From NCBI RefSeq assembly GCF_041146795.1, contig NC_135187.1, positions 17,870,556 through 17,934,555 on the forward strand: a stretch of DNA of 64,000 bases. Direction: 5' to 3'. Origin of the DNA: Maylandia zebra (taxonomy: Eukaryota > Chordata > Actinopteri > Cichliformes > Cichlidae). The notes beneath the pieces were generated by a model. That model had not been told where the DNA came from. It made no database searches and saw nothing but the letters and a program-made list of their open reading frames with translations. Shown here in pieces: positions 56,540-64,000 of the stretch (its first letter is position 1; each line of letters begins with the position of its first letter). The position numbers and the translations under genes were made by a program.

Positions 56540-59500
56540 TAAGTGCAACGTGTGTTTGGGCCAATCAGGGAATCAGTTTTAGTCTTGATTTCCATTGTTT
56601 ATGTTGTCTTTGTATCCATGTCTTTTGTTCCTTTGTTTCTTCTTCTTCTTCTTCTTTTTTACAAACATCTGCTTTCTGGACCTGCTTTGTAATTGTCTAA
56701 GTGCTGCTGTGAACCCGAGAAGCTCCCAGTGATGTCATCATGAGTTGTCAAGTGTAAGTTGTTGTGACTGTCACAGAGCTGCTGCTGTTCAGAGCATCAT
56801 GAGGTGGACTGCAGACACATGTGTCTTGTGCGCCTAGTCATGCTTGATGATTTTAAACATGTCTACATGCTGCAAAGTTTTGTGTTTTTAAATTAGTCAT
56901 GTGACTCAGTGAGCGGTTCTCAAACCTCTTCTGGCGTGCCCCGCGCTCATTTTCTAATCTGTCATTGAGGTGGGAAAAAAAGGTTAAGAGAAGTTTTAGT
57001 CAACTAAAAGTCAGCACCACAGCATCAGCAAATGATGTATATTTTAAATTTTCACACCATGGTTGCAGCAGCTCTCTGCCGCAACAACAACAAGCAGACT
57101 GCAGGTGTCAAATAAGATTAATGTTAAGCATCATGTGCTGAAAATGCAACCAGGGTGAGAGAACATGCACTGAAGTGTATGAAGATTCATTCATATTAAA
57201 AGCATCTTCACTTGGCTGCAGGCTGAGATCGCTCCTGGTTTGTGTTGGTCTTATCTTAAAGGGCCAAACAACATCATTACACTTGTTATTCTTTGCTGAT
57301 AGTTGATGCATTTGATGACAGATGGCTACGATTCACTTTCCCTCTAAAAATCTCATCAGAAGGAAAGCTTGTCTGACACAGTGAGCGACGGCTGTCTGCC
57401 AACGCTCTAGTCTGTTTGATCAGGCCTGATGGTGAATGTTTAATTGAAACAACATCTGTGTCGATTGTGTAAGATCAGATTGTAGGAATGAAAAGGATGC
57501 AATGCGACACCCTTGTGGCCAGGCTGAGCAGATTTGATGGCGTTTTATTCGGTTTGCATGTTGTTTGCAAAGCTGAACGTCTGCAGACTTTTCTGTGCCT
57601 TTGTAGAAAAAGTTGCTTGTTGTGCAATGGGTGTGTATAGTGTGACATGCATACATACCACTGAAATGGAGTGCATGCCCAGAGATGGCGATTGCACCTA
57701 AACTGGCTAATCATGCTCACTTCCAGCTACATTAATTTGATTCTTGGACTGTACTAAATAAGTAATTTATTTGAATTTCATGAGCGGGATCACTCTTTAT
57801 ACCCTCCTCTTCCAATTCTCTTGACTATATATGACCCCACATACTGTCTTTTTGTGCCCTCACTGTCCTTGCCTGTTTCAATGAATTCATCTCTCATTAG
57901 TACATGGGGATCTGTTCAGCCTGGAAGCCACCACCAGCACCCTCTGAGGCCCAAACCACAGCCTCAATTGATGCTTACTGCCATTATCTACTAGAAATGA
58001 ACTCAAACCTCAATGAGGATGTGGTCCTAGCTAGTCAATAAGTATTTATGCAGCCCATCAGTTCCTTCTTTGTGGTGGGGCCAACCCCTGCAGGCAGTTT
58101 GAACAGCAGGTGGGTGGGGCCTCTGTGTGCATATTATGCATATCACGTGCTGACATCACATGGCGTATTGGAGTATTAAGAGCAGTCTGAAGCCTTAGCT
58201 TGAATCAGTGGTTGTGATGGAAAAGACTTTGAGATGATCATTGAGAGTTCATGTTGTATGGCATTTGTACATTTGTGTTTCATAAAGCCACCAAAACCAA
58301 TCATATTTTCACAGTTGACTTCTTATAACAGGTTTTATCAGTCTTCTTAGGATTCGTTTTATCAGGAAAATATTCTATAGCTCCATCTTAACAAGGAGTG
58401 CTCAGGCAGGCAGCGGTCTGGGTGAGGTGGGGGAAGCAAAGGGAGACCAAAGAGACAGCAAACAGCATAAGAACAAACACTTGATGGAACCAGCGACCCT
58501 AGATCAGCAACATTCAGCTCTGCGTGTCAGAGGGGAAATTGAAAAGTTAAAAAATGAAAAACACTGAACTGCTGCAGTGGATTATTATTATTAAAGATTT
58601 GCTCAAAATAAGCTGCCGAACTCGACTCTGCCCTTTCAGCCTTTTCCTGAAATGAAAAACCAAAGTCAGACTTATAAATATGAACAAAATCAACAAAGGT
58701 TTCCATCAAGGTCTCACCGTGGAGCTTGGAGTTGAGGAAGCATCGCCACATTTGTGGAGTTTGAAACTAAAGCAAACACGTGATTACATTTAGGTGTTAC
58801 TGTTTGAGATAAACATGTATAGAAGTCAAAGTCAGCCTTAAAAATGATCATTACTACATTCAGGTTAGACAGAGCACCGATTCCTGCAGGTATTCACTCC
58901 CGTTTAACTTACTGAGAACACATTAGTCGAGTTAAATGACATTCGGTATTTTCAGATGTCAAACAGGTAACGTCTCGCCTTTCTAACTGCTGAAGGAGCT
59001 GAAACTGAAATGTATCTCAAGTATTGAGCTGTAATTATGGGTCAGAATTTGCTTTGAAACCACACACTAAAAATCTTCTTTTCAAGTGGGACTTAAATTA
59101 GTTTTATCTTTTTTTTCCTCCCGCATCTAAGGAAGCACTTGATCAGAACAACGACAGTCAGATCACTTTCTAAATATACTGCCTCTGTTTCTTGGAATAA
59201 TCTACAGATGGAGCTGAAATTCTCAGACACTTTGAGTTTAAGTTAGTTGTAAAGAACAGCGATTGCTCTTAAAGTGGCACCAAACATGGCTTGAAACTGT
59301 TTTGTCTCTGATATTTTATTGCTTATAACCCATTGATAGTCGTGTTTGAGATTGTCTCCTGCTCCCAGGATTCAGCGACTCATGAAAGAGATTTTTAATC
59401 TGAATTAAACTTTTAGTTATAAGGCGGGGTGGTTTGTGATTATGTATACTGTTAAGATACTTGGAGCTTGCATTCCTTATATTTTGCTCTTAATCAGCTT

Positions 59501-60420
59501 TGCAGTTGTAACATATACTTTAAAAACAACCTGCATTGCATGAAGCGACCTAATGCAAAGAAACCTCAGCAAAATAATGTATTGAAAACTCATTCATGTC
59601 TTTTTTGTTTTTTAAATTTCTCTTTTAATGTGACTGCCTGCCAGCATCCCCTTTAAACCTGCACTTTAAAGATTATTTCTTACGAGAAGGCTGAGTGGAT
59701 TTTGCACTGATTAGCTCAGAATTTGTTAACGAGAAGATCTAGAGCAGCGGCCTCGAATGCATGATGGCATTTTTACGCCTATGAGCCTTGAAATAGCTCC
59801 GTAAAGCAGAACAGAATTACTTCAAAGTATTGATAAAAATATACGACTTTCATCGGCCTTTTGACTGTGGCTCAGAAATTAAAATAGCAACAGAGGGAAA
59901 AGGGAAGTTTAAAAAAAAAAAAGCTACAGCTAACAGGTCATAATGTTCGTACTGATAGTCGAAACGCAAATGTCGACTTCAACAGGCAGCTGGAAGAAAT
60001 AATGTTCTCCCTGGTGGTTAAGAACTGCTGTCTCACAACAAGAGGTTATTGTTCATGAAGCCTTTTTGTTATGTTCGTGCAGCTGAACCACAGTTATAAT
60101 GAATATGCAGATCATGATAATGCAGCTTTTCACTCTGTCACATTAGAAGTTGTTGTTTTTTTAGTCTCCCACACCTCGGAATTGATGGTAGTTGATTGCA
60201 TGTAATTGTAGATGGCGATTGTTTACACATTTCTTTTACACAAAATGTTCTGGTACCACTTCCTTTGTTTTTGAGGGGTAGTTGTTCACTGGAGACAGAG
60301 TAGTGGGTACTAATGTCGCTGTTCACTGGTGGCTTTAAGTACTTATGAACACTTGTGGGATGACAGTGAATCAGACCTAGTCAGGAGTAAGAAATCTATG
60401 GACTGGTGATTTATACATGC
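56540..60420. other. Non-coding; nothing firm
   Basis: No defensible exon. The small minus-strand frames at 57420-57720 and 58527-58751 lack domains and proper splice context. If the 56463 exon is real, this is its first intron. Confidence 0.35.
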
Positions 60421-60424
60421 ACAG

Positions 60425-60515
60425 GTTACTTCTTCAATTTCAATTCAATTCAGTTCAATTCAATTTTATTTATATAGCGCCAAATCACAACAAAAGTCGC
60501 CTCAAGGCGCTTCAT
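60425..60515 (-). repeat. SINE/LINE tail fragment
   Basis: Repeated CAATT units followed by TTTATTTATATAGCGCCAAA and GTCGCCTCAAGGCGCTTCAT. This is the 3' tail, reversed, that usually follows the repeat type seen at 15262-15452. Confidence 0.6.
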
Positions 60516-60660
60516 ATAAATCTATCTTTAAAGCTCGATTCCATATAATGCACAATAATCCCATCTGGACTTCTCCGTCTTTCTAACACAAAAAGATAAC
60601 TTATCACTTGTCAGTGTGATTAAATAAATAAACCTCTTGCTCATAAAGGAAGCAGAACAT

Positions 60661-60880
60661 TGGGGGTGGCTGTAGCTCAGGAGGTAGAGCAGGTCATTTA
60701 CTGATTGGAAGGTTGGTGGTTTGATCCCTGCCTGCTTCTGTCTGTCAAAGTGTCCTTGGGCAAGACACCGAACCGATGCAGCCATCAGTGTCAGACAGAG
60801 CGCAGTCAGAAACCCTTGTGTAAACGCTGTATGAAGCGCCTTTTGTCCTCAGATATAGTAGAAAAGTGTTATACAAGAAC
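60661..60880 (+). mobile_element. tRNA-derived SINE
   Basis: The head reads GGGTGGCTGTAGCTCAGGAG (A box), and GGTTGGTGGTTTGATCCC (B box) follows at about 60709-60726. The body has the CCTTGGGCAAGACACCGAAC motif. The 3' part decays near ATGAAGCGCCTTTTG and a poly-T/GT stretch. It is a different head from the SINE at 28441-28765. Confidence 0.7.
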
Positions 60881-60899
60881 CAGTTTATTTTTTTGTTTT

Positions 60900-62880
60900 G
60901 TTTTTTTCCCTTTCACTGAACTGTTTCTAGTACTGAGCAGTAGGGGGCCTCCACAGTTAGAAAATACGCATGCTTCCCTTTAGCTCACCACAAACATACA
61001 GTAGGCCCATGCTGTATGTTCCTATCTTGAGCTTAGAAGGAAGTGAAGCAACAAAAAGGCTGCACCTCTTCTCCATTCAGCAGTGTGTTTCTATTGTCAA
61101 GGTTAAAATGCATTGTTCCCCTTTTCTGCCACTGCGCTGAGGTCAACAACGCATCAGCTGTTTGATTTTATGAGTATTGCAGAAGCTGGAAAAATTACTT
61201 TCCTCTGATGATGACACACACGCACATGCACACCCACTGTGGCCAGTTTATCTGTCAGGCTGTAATTTGTTTTCCTCTAAATGGGCCTGAAGTCATGATG
61301 AAGATGATTAAAATAAACCACTTAAGCAGATTGTGTTATTCCGTGACCTGACTCATTCGTGCACTTTCCTCCTTCATTCTGTTGTTGCCACCTCCCCATT
61401 TTGCCCCTCTCTGCCCCTCACCTGTGCCCTGCTTGCATTTACTTTATTGCTTCCTTTCCTCCCATCCTCCCTCCTTTCACCGTCCTCATGCCCTGCGACC
61501 TCCTTCCCTCTCTTCCAGTTTTCCCCCTTCCTCCCTCCAGATATTCAACCCCCACTCCTCACCACTCCCCGCTCTCTTCTCTCCAATCAGATACATAATG
61601 GTGCTCACTCTCTAAAAATCTTCCCACTCCATAGCAACGCGCCTCCTCACCACTGTAACTCTGCTGCTACTGATGCAGGAAGGCGGTGTGATGCAAACTA
61701 CATCAGAGGGGATTACATATTGCCTCGGCTCATTTTTCCAGCTGTAGCTAGACGTGATTCTCTCTCTTTCACTGCTTGCTCATATTTTATCCCAGTTTTC
61801 CTCTTTTTCTCCTCCTGTCACGCTTGTTTTTTCCCCTCTTTCTTCTTTCTTTCCCTCTCATCCATACATTTCTCTGCACTCTGCGCTATCTTTGCAGGAA
61901 AATAATTATTTCTACAGGTTACCAGGGAGCGTGTAAATGGAGTCATGTTGGCCCTCTCTCTGTAATTTCACACAATAAAGTCAACAAGCTGGGCTGCTGC
62001 GTGGGCTGCTCGTGAACACAGAGAGAAAGAGTTTTAGAAAGAAAGAGAGAGTGAGGGACAGAGAACAAAGTAAAATGTGTTTCCTAAAGAAGAAAATGTA
62101 CAGGCAACACAGGCGCTCACATGAAGATTGTGTCCTATGCAATATAATTCAGTATTTTGAGTTCTTGATAATGACGCCTGTAAGCTTAGACATGCAATGA
62201 GGCTACTGTTAACATGCAAGTTTTTGTCATCTATAAATCTTAAAAAAAAAAAACAGTAAAATGCATAAACTGTACTTAAAGGATGGACATAGATTCCGGG
62301 TAGAAAAAGTGAGACTTGTATTCTTTGTATTAGCCAGCAGGGGGCACCTTAACTGACTGTCTACAGGAAAACAACCCTGAGCTTGTTTGCTGTGTTATCT
62401 CACAAAATTGTTGCTTATGAGTTCATAGGCTGAACTGCTACTTTCAGGCAGTACTGGACACCAGTTTTTGTTTGGCTAATGGTGATTGCTAGGCAAAATG
62501 ATGACATCATAACCTCCATGGGCCTAAGATGTACCTTTGTGCCAAACTTGTTCCTTCTATTCATGATTGTCTGGGAAGAGTTTGCAGACAAAGAAACAAA
62601 CACACAGATAGAGATTAGAGACACATTGTAGTAAGAATAATTCATCCAGCTGGAGGCTGGAGATGAGAGCAAGCCCACATTGACTGAAAGGTGTCCTGAC
62701 AAAGGCTGCTGGAGCTCATCTATGCTTGCTAGGCCTTATCTCTAACTACGTAGTGTCACTGAGCTGACATCTGTTCACTGTTTGTGCTGTTGGATATTCT
62801 CTGACTATTATCGTGGCTTGTTGTTTGATTCAGACCATCCAAGAAGGTTGTGCTTCAGTTCTACTGAGTGAAATTCTAGT
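60900..62880. other. Non-coding; long pyrimidine-rich tract
   Basis: 61370-61560 and 61790-61870 are strongly C/T-rich on the plus strand. This keeps several frames open, the longest 190 codons at 61333-61905. Their Pro/Ser/Phe/Leu composition is what the tract would give by chance. A GA-rich segment at 62020-62060 is the opposite bias. No exon is supported. Confidence 0.4.
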
Positions 62881-62888
62881 ATTTCTTT

Positions 62889-62949
62889 AATCAGTTACTT
62901 AGTAACTGATTAAACAATTTTGTGAGAATCAGTTACTTAGTAACTGATT
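62889..62949. repeat. Duplicated 23-bp palindrome
   Basis: AATCAGTTACT-T-AGTAACTGATT occurs at 62889-62911 and identically at 62927-62949, a 38-bp period. Each copy is a perfect inverted repeat with 11-bp arms and one central base. The flanking AAAC is also shared. Confidence 0.95.
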
Positions 62950-63294
62950 AAACCACTGAATTGTCAAAATGCTGCATTGAATGTATGACAGTCATGGCGA
63001 CAATGTATCATCAAGAAGAATAAGCCCCCAGTTGCAAAGGCCTAGAGACCAGTTTCATCGATTTTATCCAGCAACAGCCAAAAAACCTCCTTGACTGCCA
63101 ACCAGTCAGGGAATACATGAATATATATTTTATATCAGGTACAAAATAGGCAAACAACTATTGCAAACAACATGCGCGACATGAAGTCACACGAGACACG
63201 AGAAGCCTTGATTCTGGATCAACTCATCCCCAAGTGGCCATTCAAAGAACTGCAGATGGCTTTAACTTTGCGTCCTCCAGAAGTTGCCCCTTGG

Positions 63295-63302
63295 TATAAA
63301 TA
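63295..63302 (+). promoter_or_regulatory. TATA box of a candidate terminal gene
   Basis: TATAAATA in the context TTGGTATAAATACACC. A start about 30 bases downstream (near 63325) would give a short leader ending at the donor CTGA|GTGAGT (63370/63371). Confidence 0.45.
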
Positions 63303-63838
63303 CACCAACCTGTAAAAGTATTGAGTACAGCCACAGCTCAGGGTGAAGCTCAGCAAACACTCACTGCTGAGTGAGTAATATCAGCCAGTTCTCCAGGGCG
63401 TTGCACTCTGACCTCACTCTATAATGGAAAGAGCAAATCGATCAAATATCCTGTTGTTGCTGCTGCTGCTGTTATTATTTATTGTTCTTGTTGTCATTCA
63501 GAAGAAGTGAGAGAAAAGTTCACACTGACCTCGCCCTCTGCTTGTTGGACTCTTTTTGTTTCTGATGACTCACAAGGCATCATGTTTGGAAAAAATAGAC
63601 AATGAAGCGACTTTATGGTTCAAAAATGTAATATCATGAATGTTCCGTTACAATAAAGAGATGTTGTCGTATCTTTCCACACATGCTTCGATTTTGATAT
63701 TCAGGTGCGGCAAATAACCTTGTAGGAGTCACTTGCTGCATTAAAGAACTTCTTCTTTTCAGAGTTGATCAATGAGTAAACACACCACACACAGCAAACC
63801 GCCTCCTACCATATTATTATTTCTGCCTTTTCACTGAG

Positions 63839-64000
63839 ACATGAATGAGAGGTTCTCACAGAAAAGCATCGGTCTGAGTAGTCAAACTTTGAGCCAGCTG
63901 AAGCATCTCAAGGCCAAAAACAGGAAGAGCTGGCATCCTCGTGAGCTCACGGTTCCCACGTCACCGGGCTTGGACGGCGCTGACAGTTTCTTCTTTGTGC
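63839..64000 (+). CDS. Start of an unidentified gene, cut by the window edge
   Basis: A polypyrimidine tract and AG (TTTCTGCCTTTTCACTGAG, ending 63838) make a good acceptor, pairing with the donor at 63371. The ATG at 63841 follows an in-frame TGA at 63835 and opens a frame that is still open at the edge, 53 codons so far. It begins MNERFSQKSIGLSSQTLSQL, continues KHLKAKNRKSWHPRELT and reaches VPTSPGLDGADSFFFV. There is no signal peptide or membrane segment; the visible part is basic and Ser/Lys-rich, as in many intracellular signalling proteins. I cannot name it. The candidate exon at 56463 could be an alternative first exon of the same gene, but no shared frame proves it. Confidence 0.4.

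Noticed and set aside
60661..60735. Possible functional tRNA gene
   Set aside because: A and B boxes are present, but the sequence does not fold into a complete cloverleaf with a paired acceptor stem and continues into a SINE body.
61333..61905. 190-codon plus-strand frame
   Set aside because: It coincides with a strongly C/T-rich tract that keeps several frames open; composition is Pro/Ser/Phe/Leu only, with no domain or splice context.
1..64000. CRISPR array, operon or phage-like system
   Set aside because: Intron-split vertebrate genes throughout; repeats present are microsatellites and transposons, with no regular spacer array and no bacterial-type gene clusters.

Overview
This window is vertebrate nuclear DNA. 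Intron-split genes, teleost-type Tc1/mariner and hAT transposons, tRNA-headed SINEs, LINE fragments and microsatellites point to a ray-finned fish, most likely a percomorph and possibly a cichlid; the species call is inference.

Three protein-coding genes can be read completely. hey1 (plus strand, coding 11137-12651, 5 exons, 331 aa) is a Notch-responsive bHLH-Orange repressor. stmn2 (minus strand, coding 26492-18382, 5 exons, 179 aa) is the neuronal stathmin SCG10. The two genes converge, as HEY1 and STMN2 do at human 8q21, which supports both identifications. A y+LAT amino-acid exchanger (plus strand, coding 43702-52119, 11 coding exons, 490 aa) fits slc7a7 best. Its 3' UTR probably ends near the AATAAA at 54203. 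At the right edge, a TATA box, a splice-donor-bounded leader and an open frame running off the window suggest the start of an unidentified gene (63295-64000). A separate candidate first coding exon lies at 56463-56538. The first 94 bases may be the end of an exon of an upstream gene.

Layout: 1-4.1 kb holds old transposon debris (hAT, LINE, Tc1). 4.1-10.9 kb is gene-free and ends in the CpG-rich hey1 promoter region, which has RBPJ-type sites. 11.1-13.5 kb is hey1, with a strong 3' UTR hairpin. 13.7-18.4 kb is intergenic. 18.4-26.5 kb is stmn2. 28.4-30.4 kb holds a SINE and a complete non-autonomous hAT element with a second insertion inside it. 33.3-43.2 kb is a nested transposon cluster: two inverted copies of one hAT family, each carrying later insertions, including a full-length Tc1 element whose 340-aa transposase is uninterrupted. 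43.5-54.2 kb is slc7a7, with a further nested Tc1/hAT stack in intron 5. 54.2-64 kb is mostly non-coding, with SINEs and a duplicated palindrome.

No microbial-type system, CRISPR array or operon is present. The most distinctive content is the layered transposon structure, in which several insertions can be ordered because 8-bp target duplications are still exact.
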